From NCBI GenBank assembly GCA_964604045.1, contig CAZRXM010000002.1, positions 1 to 58,024 of the forward strand: DNA of 58,024 nt, read 5' to 3'. Shown piece after piece: positions 8,921-17,091 of this stretch. Each line of letters begins with the position of its first letter. The first letter of the stretch is position 1. The notes beneath the pieces are model-generated. The model made no database searches. It worked only from the letters and a program-made list of their open reading frames with translations, and was not told the origin of the DNA. Both the position numbers and the translations under genes were made by a program. Origin of the DNA: DRVP01 sp964604045 (GTDB lineage: Archaea > Thermoproteota > Bathyarchaeia > Bathyarchaeales > Bathycorpusculaceae).

Positions 8921-9331
8921 GTATACGCTTTCACTCCAACTTGCAAGAAGCTTTTCGCATTCATCCTTAACTTCACGTTTCCGGGTTTTACTTTTTAAGG
9001 CTTTAAGGAACTCTATACGCTTCTCTACAGAACGTCTTTCAGCCTCTCCGCCGTAATGCATCCTGCCTTCGAGGTAATCCTTCATATGATTTGCTTTCTG
9101 TATAAACATGCTTGCAGCGTCAACTGGATTAGCTACGGCATACTTGTTCGCCCAGATAACAGCCTCCGACTCGCGAAGCTGAGTAAAGCCGTCAATCTCG
9201 ATGATTCCACGAATATAGGTTTTGAGGAAACCGTAATATCCTGCGGTTTTAACCAGTCTAAGGGCTTCCCTAACCTTTTGCTTAAACTCCTGGCTTCCAA
9301 CAACTATTAAACGATGTTTAAAACGTTCCAT
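8915..9331 (-). CDS. Conserved-looking hypothetical protein
   Basis: A 138-residue, strongly basic and helical protein that I cannot assign. Recognisable parts are an N-terminal strand RLIVVGSQE, a central ESEAVIWANKYAVANPVDAASMF stretch and a C-terminal lysine/arginine-rich helix. It has no cysteines in a metal arrangement and no membrane segment. It lies downstream of the S25e and histone genes on the same strand, after about 60 bp, so it could be the last gene of that unit. The size and basic charge would suit a nucleic-acid-associated protein, but this is only inference. Confidence 0.55.
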   Translation of the reverse strand: MERFKHRLIVVGSQEFKQKVREALRLVKTAGYYGFLKTYIRGIIEIDGFTQLRESEAVIWANKYAVANPVDAASMFIQKANHMKDYLEGRMHYGGEAERRSVEKRIEFLKALKSKTRKREVKDECEKLLASWSESVYL

Positions 9332-9388
9332 GACAGGTCTCTGCTTCTCAGTCTTATCTAAATTTTTGGAGATTAAAATGTGCTGCCG

Positions 9389-9718
9389 TCAATCTACGGC
9401 CTTGTATATTTTGATGTCATGGTTTCCCGAAACCAGCTGGACTAAACCTTCATCTTCGAGTTGTTCAAGCAAGTCCTTTGCGGCGCTTATCCTTATATTA
9501 AAGCGGGATGCCACAGCATAGGGTGTTAGAACTCGCATCTTTTTAAGTTCCTCTAGCATCTTGCCGCCTCTGATTTCCGGAACCAATATTCCAGCTATCT
9601 TTTTCTCTTTAGGTGCAGCCTTTTCCTTCTCCTTTTCCTTCTTCTTTTTCTCCTCCTCGCTCTTCCTCATTTGCATGCGTTCCATCTGCTTCAGAGATAG
9701 TTTCTTTTTCCCGCCCAT
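9389..9718 (-). CDS. rps25e: 30S ribosomal protein S25e
   Basis: A 109-residue protein with the S25e layout. A lysine/glutamate-rich N-terminal tail (MGGKKKLSLKQMERMQ and a long KEKEK run) is followed by a winged-helix domain with LTPYAVASRFNIRISAAKDLLEQLEDEGLVQLV. The frame stays open upstream, but the ATG at 9716-9718 is chosen because GAGGTG sits at ideal distance before it and the protein then begins as family members do. S25e is typical of TACK archaea and eukaryotes and is missing from most euryarchaea. It lies about 100 bp downstream of the histone gene on the same strand. Confidence 0.92.
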   Translation of the reverse strand: MGGKKKLSLKQMERMQMRKSEEEKKKKEKEKEKAAPKEKKIAGILVPEIRGGKMLEELKKMRVLTPYAVASRFNIRISAAKDLLEQLEDEGLVQLVSGNHDIKIYKAVD

Positions 9719-9818
9719 GAAGAACACCTCATTATGGTTTACGCGAATACTCATGTTTCGTGTCTTATATTTATTACGAACCTTCAGCTTGGAAAAGAAG
9801 AAAAGGGATTTTGAAAAT

Positions 9819-10040
9819 TTACCTACCCATAACTTTCCTGGCAGCGATTTCAATGTCCTCAGCTTTTATTGTTTTTCGTCCAGTGTGCATGGCGAAGTCT
9901 AAAGCTTCCTTAGCTATTTTAATACCAATCTCCTCTAAAACCTTGGCGAGCTCTTTGGCGGCTGCCTCGCTAACCCTCTCTGCTCCAGCTTTTTTACAAA
10001 TTCTGTGCATGGGGGCTATTGCCAACTCTAAATCTGCCAT
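9819..10040 (-). CDS. Archaeal histone
   Basis: A 73-residue single histone fold that packages DNA into tetrameric or longer superhelical particles. The sequence shows the three-helix core: LAIAPMHRICKKAGAERVS, EAAAKELAKVLEEIGIKIA, and TGRKTIKAEDIEIAARKV at the end. The DNA-contacting RK-T segment is intact. There is no tail extension. GGAGGCG lies just upstream of the ATG, and an AT-rich promoter region separates it from the divergent TatD gene. S25e follows on the same strand. Confidence 0.95.
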   Translation of the reverse strand: MADLELAIAPMHRICKKAGAERVSEAAAKELAKVLEEIGIKIAKEALDFAMHTGRKTIKAEDIEIAARKVMGR

Positions 10041-10198
10041 AAAGACGCCTCCATGGCTTCTTTTTGTATTTGAAGCAATATTTAACGTTTATTGCACCTT
10101 ATAATCCAAAAATAAAGTCTGAGGGTAAGCTTCCTTTACTTAACGGAGATAATTATAAAAACGTTCAGTTCGCCTAGTTTATATCCAAAGTGGGTGTC

Positions 10199-11005
10199 AT
10201 GAAAAAGTCGAGGTATGTTGACTCTCACATACACTTGTCTGACGATGAGTATCTAGGAAAAGTTGAGGAGATTCTTGCGGAGGCTAGAGGCTCAAACGTT
10301 ATTGCGATGGTTTCAAACTCCATGGACCTCGAAACTAGCATTAGAAGCCTAGAGTTAGCTATGCAGTATGAAGGGGAAGTTTACGCCGCGCTGGGAATTC
10401 ATCCTTGGAGCGTGAACAGCCTAACCGATGACGATCTACGTCGAACATGCGAGTATATTCTGAAACAGAAACAGAACAGGGCTGTTGTAGCTATAGGAGA
10501 GGTAGGCTTAGACTATAAGTATGAAAAGATATGGGACAAACAGCTTAGGGTTTTTGAAGAAATGCTTAGGCTGGCGGAGAAAATGGACCTTCCAGTTATA
10601 ATTCATTCCCGCGGAACAACTGCGAAAATTGTGGATATGCTTCCATCTTACCGTTTGAAAGGAGTTCTTTTACACTGGTTCAGCAATCCCATAAGCGTTT
10701 TGCCAAAAGCCGTAGACCGCGGCTATTATATAAGCGAAGGCCCACCCGTCGTTTACTCAGAAGGCGTTAGAGAAGTCGTCAAACGCGTGCCTTTAGAGAA
10801 ACTCTTAACAGAAACTGACGGGCCGGTGCGCTACTTTAAAAGTCCCTTTGATGGCAAATTGACAACTCCGGCTTTTCTGCCGAAAGTCGTTAGCGCTATA
10901 GCGGAGGTTAAGCAGGCAGACGTATATGAGGTTGCCTGGCAAATACTGAAAAACTTCGAGGAATTTTTCGGGTTAAAGTTGGAAAAGGAGGATGAAGACG
11001 CGTAA
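10199..11005 (+). CDS. TatD-family metal-dependent hydrolase
   Basis: A roughly 268-residue TIM-barrel metallohydrolase. Metal ligands are in DSHIHLSDDEY, the glutamate in VVAIGEVGLDYKY, the histidine in LPVIIHSRG, the histidine in GVLLHWF, and the aspartate in LLTETDGP. In the family these are 3'-5' DNA/RNA exonucleases acting in DNA quality control. An in-frame GTG nine bases upstream could also start the protein, and TATA-like elements lie around 10150-10160. It is divergent from the histone gene and followed by S17e after a 90-bp gap. Confidence 0.88.
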   Translation: MKKSRYVDSHIHLSDDEYLGKVEEILAEARGSNVIAMVSNSMDLETSIRSLELAMQYEGEVYAALGIHPWSVNSLTDDDLRRTCEYILKQKQNRAVVAIGEVGLDYKYEKIWDKQLRVFEEMLRLAEKMDLPVIIHSRGTTAKIVDMLPSYRLKGVLLHWFSNPISVLPKAVDRGYYISEGPPVVYSEGVREVVKRVPLEKLLTETDGPVRYFKSPFDGKLTTPAFLPKVVSAIAEVKQADVYEVAWQILKNFEEFFGLKLEKEDEDA

Positions 11006-11095
11006 AATTAAAATTGAATCACGTTTATGAATGACTCATTTCACGTCTGGAAACAGTGATGGATATGCCAAGGTTAACTCGGAGGAGTCAAGTGT

Positions 11096-11317
11096 TTGGG
11101 AAAAGTTCGAACAGAACATATTAAACGTATAGCCAGAGAACTCGTTAAACGTTTCCCCAACAAATTTTCTGGGAATTTTGAGGAAAACAAACGTTTGGTT
11201 GCCATGCTTGTGCCCGGAGCAACAACAAGGGTTCGAAACCAAATCGCAGGCTACATAACGCACATTTACGGTGGCGTTGCACCTACACCTTCTAGTGAAA
11301 GTGAGGAAAGCGAGTAG
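11096..11317 (+). CDS. rps17e: 30S ribosomal protein S17e
   Basis: A 73-residue small ribosomal protein. The body VRTEHIKRIARELVKRFPNKF is followed by NFEENKRLVAML and a basic RNA-binding VRNQIAGYITHIYG end. A short acidic serine-rich tail closes the protein. Translation starts at TTG; a strong GGAGGAG ribosome-binding site at 11081-11087 decides this start. It is followed after about 40 bp by a hypothetical gene on the same strand. Confidence 0.93.
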   Translation: MGKVRTEHIKRIARELVKRFPNKFSGNFEENKRLVAMLVPGATTRVRNQIAGYITHIYGGVAPTPSSESEESE

Positions 11318-11359
11318 CTTATTAGCCACCTTCAATTTCTAAAACAACGGGTTGGCAAA

Positions 11360-11734
11360 ATGATAGACCATTATAGGCGAGGATGGGCTTTACGGTACTT
11401 GCGCGAGGCGAAAGCGGAGTTGGAGGCGGCTAGAAAAATGCCTTATATGGCTCCAAGCCTGGTTCTTGAAGCAATAAGGAAGGCTAGAAACGCCATATAC
11501 TACAGCCTAGGCGAACCAGCCTTCGTTGAAAGCATTGTAAGAGAGGTCATGGAGAACACCCAAGCCATAAACGACCCCATTCTAAGATGTCTAGTGGAAA
11601 TCGAGGAGGTTATGCAGCAAATAGCCCAAATGGAGGAAATAGACGAAGAAAAGGCCATAAAACAAGCGGACAACTTAATCCAGACAGCATCGGAAATCGT
11701 TGAAGTGACCCTCGGAGAAAAAGTGGAAGAATAG
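11360..11734 (+). CDS. Small helical hypothetical protein (HEPN-like features)
   Basis: A 124-residue, entirely helical, acidic protein. It opens with HYRRGWALRYLREAKAELEAA and has EAIRKARNAIYYSLGEP in the second helix pair. This resembles the four-helix layout of HEPN-type domains, but the RxxxxH motif of HEPN nucleases is not present, so nuclease activity is not claimed. It is placed 42 bp after S17e and ends 2 bp before the convergent aminotransferase gene. The family assignment is a guess; that it is a real gene is likely from codon pattern and spacing. Confidence 0.6.
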   Translation: MIDHYRRGWALRYLREAKAELEAARKMPYMAPSLVLEAIRKARNAIYYSLGEPAFVESIVREVMENTQAINDPILRCLVEIEEVMQQIAQMEEIDEEKAIKQADNLIQTASEIVEVTLGEKVEE

Positions 11735-11736
11735 GT

Positions 11737-12909
11737 TTAAAGCTTCCCCAGAGCTACTTCTATTCTCCTCAAAGCTTCCTTAATGTTTTCAACAGAGTTT
11801 GCAAAGGATATCCGGAGATACCCTTCGCCGTACTTTCCAAAGGATGTCCCGGGTAAAACGGCCACTCCCACCTCGTTAAGCAGGTAATCTGAGAGCTCTT
11901 TTGAACGCAAACCTGTGCCCATTATATTTGGAAAAACGTAGAACGCTCCCTTTGGCTTTTTGCAAGTTACACCCTTAATCTTGTTTAAACCTTCCACTAT
12001 GATCTCTCTGCGTTTTCTAAACTCTGCAACCATTCGGTCCACCGAGTCTTGGGGTCCTTTTAAGGCTTCTATGCCAGCCATCTGGATGAAGGCGCATGTA
12101 CACGAGTTGGAGTTGATCATTAACTGCGTGATTTTTTCGGCTAGATCTTTCCGCATGACACCGTAGCCGAGTCTCCACCCTGTCATGGCGTAGGTTTTCG
12201 AGAAACCGTCGAGAATTATTGTCTTTTCCTTCATTCCCGGAAGGGAAGCTATGCTTTCATGGCTTCCCTCGTAAATTATGCGGCTGTAGATTTCATCTGA
12301 TAGGACTATCACGTCGTCTCTTTCAGCTATACAGTCCGCAATAAGCTTCAAATCGTCCCTTGTCAGAACACCGCCCGTTGGGTTCTCCGGCGAATTCAAA
12401 ATGACCATTTTAGTCTTCTTCGTCACTTTTTCTTTAACGTACTCGTGGTCTATTCTGAAGTCGTTTTCTTCCTTCAGAGGTATGGGCACAGGTTTGGCTC
12501 CAACAAACTTTATCACGGATTCGTATATTGGGAAGCCCGGATTGGGGTAAAGAACCTCTTCACCGGGGTTTACGAATGCTAGTATTGCGAAAAATATTAT
12601 TGGTTTCGCGCCCGGTGTGACAACGACCTCCTCTGGGTCTACGGGGATTTTCCTAGTTTTGGATATATATTCGGCTATGGCTTCGCGGAGCTCCGGGATG
12701 CCGGCTGCTGGCACATAATGGGTGTATCCGGCGTAGAGAGCCTTGACAGCCGCCTCTTTTATGTTTTGGGGTGTATCGAAATCTGGTTCCCCTATTTCAA
12801 GGTGAATTATGTTTTTTCCTTGCCTTTCAAGGGCTTTGGCCCTGGCAAGCACTTCAAAAGCCGTCTCCGTTCCAAGGACAGCCATTCTGTCTGCAAGTAT
12901 GGAGGACAT
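11737..12909 (-). CDS. Class I pyridoxal-phosphate aminotransferase (aspartate aminotransferase type)
   Basis: A 390-residue fold-type I enzyme. Key segments are LEIGEPDFDTPQNI near the N-terminus, TPGAKPIIFFAIL, the LNSPENPTGGV loop, the DEIYSRIIYEG strand that holds the cofactor ring, DGFSKTYAMTGWRLGY with the PLP-binding lysine, and the substrate-carboxylate arginine in GYLRISFAN. The length is normal. Aspartate or aromatic/branched substrates cannot be separated by eye. It lies downstream of the 2-hydroxyacid dehydrogenase gene on the same strand. Confidence 0.92.
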   Translation of the reverse strand: MSSILADRMAVLGTETAFEVLARAKALERQGKNIIHLEIGEPDFDTPQNIKEAAVKALYAGYTHYVPAAGIPELREAIAEYISKTRKIPVDPEEVVVTPGAKPIIFFAILAFVNPGEEVLYPNPGFPIYESVIKFVGAKPVPIPLKEENDFRIDHEYVKEKVTKKTKMVILNSPENPTGGVLTRDDLKLIADCIAERDDVIVLSDEIYSRIIYEGSHESIASLPGMKEKTIILDGFSKTYAMTGWRLGYGVMRKDLAEKITQLMINSNSCTCAFIQMAGIEALKGPQDSVDRMVAEFRKRREIIVEGLNKIKGVTCKKPKGAFYVFPNIMGTGLRSKELSDYLLNEVGVAVLPGTSFGKYGEGYLRISFANSVENIKEALRRIEVALGKL

Positions 12910-12993
12910 AAAATCACCGTTTAAGAGTTTATGAAGTGTTATTTTTGAACTGAATATTTAACCCTTATATGTCGTTGCACTTTTTCGGTATGT

Positions 12994-14001
12994 TTAGAAA
13001 ACTTTTGGAGGTGGCTTCACGTTGACAACTTCTGGGTTCACGAGGTTTGGCGGTACTTTTCCTTCGAAAAAGGCAACTAGGTTTTCCGCCACCATTTCAG
13101 CCATTCTTGACCGAGTTTCATAGCTAGCGCTGGATATGTGTGGGGCAACAACCACGTTGTCGAGTTTAAGCAGTGGATTATCTAATGGTGTAGGTTCCTG
13201 TTCGAAAACATCTAAGGCGGCGCCAGCAATCCAGCCCTCCTTCAAAGCCTTGTATAAAGCTTTCTCGTCGACTACGGCTCCCCTAGAATTGTTGATCAGG
13301 TAGGCCGTTTTCTTCATCAGCCTAAGCCTCTCCTCGTTTACAAGATGGTACGTTTCCTTTGTTAACGGAACGTGGATGCTTACAAAGTCGGATTCTCTGA
13401 AAAGGGTTTCTAAGTCGACCCGTTGGGCGCCGAGCTCTTTCTCTATTTCCAGTGGCATGGGAACAACATCATAGTAGAGAATTTTCATGTTGAAGCCTTT
13501 AGCCCTCCTAGCAACGGCTGTTCCAATCCTTCCTGCGCCTACTATGCCAAGTGTGGCGCCGTAGACATCTCTACCCAGGAGCATGCTGGGGTGCCAGCTG
13601 ACCTTCCACTGTCCGGTGCGCACATATCTGTCTGCCTCAACGACACGCCTCGCAACGGCCAAAAGCAGGGCCCAAGCAAAGTCGGCAGTTGTCTCTGTTA
13701 ACACACCTGGTGTGTTTGTTACATATATCCCCCTCTTTGTTGCTTCAGCCACGTCTATGTTGTCGTAACCAACAGCCATTTGCGCAACTATCTTCAACCT
13801 TGGAGCGGCATCAAAAACCTCAGTGTCAATTTTATCAGTTAACAGCGTGACCAAGGCGTCAACGTCCTTAACCTTCATTAATATCTCCTTTCTAGGAGGG
13901 GGCCCGTATTCGGGCCACACTTCCGCGTCGAATCGCTCCAGTATAATTTTCATGCCTTTTTCGGGTAACTCGCGGGTCACGTAAACTTTTGGTTTCGCCA
14001 T
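12994..14001 (-). CDS. D-2-hydroxyacid dehydrogenase (glyoxylate/hydroxypyruvate reductase type)
   Basis: A 335-residue NAD(P)-dependent enzyme of the glyoxylate reductase group. The substrate domain begins KVYVTRELPEKGMKII. The Rossmann core is LGIVGAGRIGTAVARRAKGF. The catalytic set is the Arg in NNSRGAVVD, the Glu in ALDVFEQEP and the His in VVAPHISSASYETR. The start at 14001 is preferred over an upstream ATG because GGTGA sits before it and the longer N-terminus is unlike the family. It is divergent from glycerate kinase, and the pair suggests glyoxylate-hydroxypyruvate-glycerate conversion (inference). Confidence 0.92.
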   Translation of the reverse strand: MAKPKVYVTRELPEKGMKIILERFDAEVWPEYGPPPRKEILMKVKDVDALVTLLTDKIDTEVFDAAPRLKIVAQMAVGYDNIDVAEATKRGIYVTNTPGVLTETTADFAWALLLAVARRVVEADRYVRTGQWKVSWHPSMLLGRDVYGATLGIVGAGRIGTAVARRAKGFNMKILYYDVVPMPLEIEKELGAQRVDLETLFRESDFVSIHVPLTKETYHLVNEERLRLMKKTAYLINNSRGAVVDEKALYKALKEGWIAGAALDVFEQEPTPLDNPLLKLDNVVVAPHISSASYETRSRMAEMVAENLVAFFEGKVPPNLVNPEVVNVKPPPKVF

Positions 14002-14094
14002 ATGGTTCACCAAATGTTGGCTATTGCAAAACACTTATGGACGCTGGACTTATTACATTTACTATTCAAGTTTACTATTTGTGTTGGGAAGCCA

Positions 14095-15471
14095 ATGGTG
14101 GTCATAAAAAATCTGAAACAGCTTGTTCAAAATGGGCAGAGTCAAACGGATAGAAGGGCAAGAGAATTAGCCTTGAAAAGTTTTGAAGCAGCCGTTAGAG
14201 CTGTCGACCCCAAAAGGCTGATCGGTTCAAAACTTGTGCTGGAAGACTCCATTTTAAAGGTTGACTGTTACACCTTCGATTTAAAACATTTTAAAAACAT
14301 ATACGTTATTGGAGGAGGAAAAGCCAGCGGTTCCATGGCTGAAGCCTTAGAAGCCCTTTTAGACAAACGTATAACTGAAGGCATCGTCAACGTGCCTAAG
14401 GGAAGCAAGCATAAAACAGAAATTGTGAAGCTCAATGAAGCAAGCCACCCGATACCAGACGAGTCTGGTGTTGAGGGAGTAAAACGAATGTTGGAGTTGG
14501 CTGAAAAAGCCGGAGAAAACGACTTGGTAATATGCTTGATATCGGGAGGAGGCTCTAGTCTAATGCCGCTGCCCAGAAACGGAATAACACTGGTGGATAA
14601 AAGGAAGATCACCGAAGATCTTTTGAAATGCGGCGCGACAATAAGCGAGATAAACACTGTTAGAAAGCACATTTCCGGGATTAAGGGCGGCTGGTTGGCG
14701 AAAAAAGCCTACCCAGCCACTGTTTTAAACCTCATTCTTTCAGACGTTTTAGGCGACCCCACTGAGTTTATTGCCTCTGGTCCCACGGTTCCAGACTCAA
14801 CAACCTTCAGTGACGCTGTGAAAATCCTGAAAAAATACGGGTTGTGGGAAAAAGCCCCAGAATCTGTAAGAAAGGTTTTGCTTGAAGGCGAGAAAGGTTT
14901 GATTCCGGAAACGCCAAAGGCGGACGACAAGGCTTTTAGGAGGGTTTTCAATGTTGTAATTGGAAACTGCAGAGACGCCAGCAGAGCAGCATGCAAAACC
15001 CTAAAATCTGCGGGGTTAAACACGCTTCTCCTAACAGCGCTCCTAGAAGGAGAAGCCCGCCATGTGGGAACCTTTTTGGCTTCGGTGGCAAGGGAGATTG
15101 CTGCTTCAAACAACCCTGTTCCGAGACCAGCTGCAATAGTGGCTGGAGGCGAAACAACTGTGACTGTTGTAGGAAAGGGTAAAGGTGGAAGAAATCAAGA
15201 AATAGCTCTGGCTGCAGCGCTGAAAATTCGTGGTTTAGATGGGTGTGTAGTCGCTTCGTTGAGCACCGACGGAGTGGACGGCCCGACCGATGCTGCTGGA
15301 GCAGTTGCGGATGGAAAAACAATAGAACGAGCTGAAGGGGCAGGGTTGAACGCTGAAACCTTCTTAGTCGAAAATGATTCCTACAACTTTTTCTCAAGGC
15401 TCGGCGACTTAATATTCACAGGACCCACAGGCACAAACGTAAACGACATATCCATCGTCATAGTTCTATAG
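14095..15471 (+). CDS. gckA: Glycerate 2-kinase (MOFRL family)
   Basis: A 458-residue GckA-type kinase producing 2-phosphoglycerate from glycerate. It shows the N-terminal IYVIGGGKASGSMAEALE motif, VICLISGGGSSLMPLP, RKHISGIKGGWLA and the C-terminal MOFRL block GKGKGGRNQEIALAAAL with STDGVDGPTDAAGA. The ATG at 14095 gives the family length; the open frame runs 31 codons further upstream without protein-like sequence. Divergent dehydrogenase 12994-14001 could supply its substrate. MoaD/ThiS follows after 10 bp. Confidence 0.92.
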   Translation: MVVIKNLKQLVQNGQSQTDRRARELALKSFEAAVRAVDPKRLIGSKLVLEDSILKVDCYTFDLKHFKNIYVIGGGKASGSMAEALEALLDKRITEGIVNVPKGSKHKTEIVKLNEASHPIPDESGVEGVKRMLELAEKAGENDLVICLISGGGSSLMPLPRNGITLVDKRKITEDLLKCGATISEINTVRKHISGIKGGWLAKKAYPATVLNLILSDVLGDPTEFIASGPTVPDSTTFSDAVKILKKYGLWEKAPESVRKVLLEGEKGLIPETPKADDKAFRRVFNVVIGNCRDASRAACKTLKSAGLNTLLLTALLEGEARHVGTFLASVAREIAASNNPVPRPAAIVAGGETTVTVVGKGKGGRNQEIALAAALKIRGLDGCVVASLSTDGVDGPTDAAGAVADGKTIERAEGAGLNAETFLVENDSYNFFSRLGDLIFTGPTGTNVNDISIVIVL

Positions 15472-15481
15472 AGGGGTTATC

Positions 15482-15772
15482 ATGAAAACAAGCATAATCG
15501 TCAGATTTGTTGGCAGTTTGCGCACCATGGCTGGAAGAAGCAGGGTTAAACTGGAACTTAATGGAGAAAAAACTCTGAGAGAAGTCGTAGGCATCATTGT
15601 CGAGAAAATCCCTGAAACCAAACACATCCTCATTGATCCGGAGTTGGGAGACCCTCGTCCAAACACTTTGGTAATTGTTAATGGAAGGGAAATCAGCGTT
15701 TTAAGTGGATTAGACACAGTTTTAAAGGATGGGGACGAAGTGGTTTTTGTTACGGTTTCTCATGGTGGATAA
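15482..15772 (+). CDS. Ubiquitin-like MoaD/ThiS sulfur-carrier protein
   Basis: A 96-residue beta-grasp protein ending in ...VTVSHGG. The C-terminal Gly-Gly is what an E1-like enzyme adenylates and converts to a thiocarboxylate. The fold signature includes SIIVRFVGSLRTMAG and the internal VNGREI strand. Such proteins donate sulfur to molybdopterin synthase (MoaE is at 36376), to thiamine synthesis, or to tRNA thiolases such as the TtuA-type enzyme at 6122. They can also tag proteins (SAMP). No E1 enzyme gene is in the window, so the role stays open. Confidence 0.88.
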   Translation: MKTSIIVRFVGSLRTMAGRSRVKLELNGEKTLREVVGIIVEKIPETKHILIDPELGDPRPNTLVIVNGREISVLSGLDTVLKDGDEVVFVTVSHGG

Positions 15773-15775
15773 CCC

Positions 15776-16579
15776 GTGGGAAAACGCCCTAAAGCCTCAA
15801 TAATAACGTTAACGACGGATTTCGGGCTTGCTGACCCTTATGTCGCCGAAATGAAAGCCGTGATTTTGGGGATAAACCCTAACGTGGAGATAGTTGACAT
15901 AACCCATCAGGTGGAAAAGTTCAACGTGAGGAACGGTGCCTTCATAATTGCGGCTGCAGCCCCATACTTTCCTAAGGGGACAATTCACGTGGCGGTCGTC
16001 GACCCGGGTGTTGGAACAAAACGCAAACCCATATTAATAGAAGCCGAAAAAGACTTCTTTATAGGACCGGATAACGGTGTGCTGGTTTTAGCGGCGAAAA
16101 ATCAGGGAATAAGGCGTGTTTATGAAATAGCAAATCGGAGATTCATGCTTCACAGAATATCCTCAACCTTTCATGGTAGAGATGTATTTGCTCCAGCGGC
16201 GGCATTTCTTTCAACGGGGGTCAAGCCCTCGGATTTCGGGCCGGAAATTCGAGAAATCGTCATGCCGAGGTTCGCAGAGGTTGTTGAGAAGGGCAAAAGA
16301 TTAATCGGTGAAGTTATCCACGTTGACAGTTTTGGAAACATAATCACAAACTTCACAGCCGAGCATGTTGAAAGCTTCAAGGACTATGTGCGTGTTAGGC
16401 TTGGGAATAAGCTGTTAAAACTGAAACTTTGCAAGGCTTACGCGGAGGTGAAAACCCAAAAACCACTTGCCATAATTGGAAGCCACGATTTTCTGGAAAT
16501 ATCTATAAACGTGGGAAATGCTGCTCAGTTTTTTGGGGTGAAAGTTGGAGACCCTGTTACACTTTATCGGTCTTTGTGA
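15776..16579 (+). CDS. S-adenosylmethionine hydrolase (SAM hydroxide adenosyltransferase, DUF62)
   Basis: A 267-residue enzyme of the fluorinase/chlorinase superfamily. In archaea it splits SAM with water into adenosine and methionine. Signature segments are TLTTDFGLADPYVAEMK, VDPGVGTKRKPI, FIGPDNGVLVLA, STFHGRDVFAPAAAFL and the C-terminal HVDSFGNIITNF. The GTG start at 15776 lies 3 bp after the MoaD/ThiS stop, so they are one transcription unit. The last 23 bp overlap the convergent nadM gene. Confidence 0.92.
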   Translation: MGKRPKASIITLTTDFGLADPYVAEMKAVILGINPNVEIVDITHQVEKFNVRNGAFIIAAAAPYFPKGTIHVAVVDPGVGTKRKPILIEAEKDFFIGPDNGVLVLAAKNQGIRRVYEIANRRFMLHRISSTFHGRDVFAPAAAFLSTGVKPSDFGPEIREIVMPRFAEVVEKGKRLIGEVIHVDSFGNIITNFTAEHVESFKDYVRVRLGNKLLKLKLCKAYAEVKTQKPLAIIGSHDFLEISINVGNAAQFFGVKVGDPVTLYRSL

Positions 16580-17081
16580 GGTCTCTAAGCCTTTCAGCGC
16601 CGCCTATTTCTTTTATGAGATTTGCTACGCTTTTCGGAACAAGCTCTTCCCAGTTTTCGCCTTTTAACATTCTTTTCCTTATTTCTGTAGCGGAGTAGAT
16701 TTCGCGTTTATGGAAGGGTATGGGTTTAACTTCGTAGCCAGCTTCTATGAAAAGCCTCCGAGTGAGCGGCTCATTGGAGTAGACAACGTCGAAACGAGGT
16801 GTGTAACCTTCAACAACGGAAACCCACACCGTGTGTATGTGCACGTCCGGCACGGGTACAATCCATATACGTTTCAGGTCGACTTTCTCTTCTTCCAAAG
16901 CTTTCCTTATCATCATAATTCGTTCGCCTGTTGTGAAAGGGTTGTCTACGCGGTGGCTGTACTGAGCGCTTCCGACAACTATTACAAGCTCGTCTACTTC
17001 TTTAAGGATCTCCTTGACAGCTTGAAGATGCCCCTTGTGGAAGGGTTGAAAACGCCCAACGAAAAGTCCACGTTTAGTCAT
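16557..17081 (-). CDS. nadM: Nicotinamide-nucleotide adenylyltransferase (archaeal NadM)
   Basis: A 174-residue nucleotidyltransferase making NAD+ from NMN and ATP. The GRFQPFHKGH start contains the HxGH motif, and YSATEIRKRMLKGENW is the ISSTxIR-like motif. The length matches archaeal NadM. The ATG at 17081 is chosen because AGGGA lies upstream and the protein then starts MTKRGLFVGRFQ. It is separated by 10 bp from the methyltransferase gene upstream on the same strand. Confidence 0.95.
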   Translation of the reverse strand: MTKRGLFVGRFQPFHKGHLQAVKEILKEVDELVIVVGSAQYSHRVDNPFTTGERIMMIRKALEEEKVDLKRIWIVPVPDVHIHTVWVSVVEGYTPRFDVVYSNEPLTRRLFIEAGYEVKPIPFHKREIYSATEIRKRMLKGENWEELVPKSVANLIKEIGGAERLRDLTKTDKV

Positions 17082-17091
17082 GAAGTATCCC

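Noticed and set aside
9600..9660. Lysine/glutamate-rich run in S25e as a low-complexity or assembly problem
   Set aside because: Charged N-terminal tails are normal for archaeal S25e, and the frame is intact through it.
11360..11734. HEPN ribonuclease call for the 124-residue helical protein
   Set aside because: The RxxxxH catalytic motif is absent and there is no nucleotidyltransferase partner, so only a loose structural similarity is noted.
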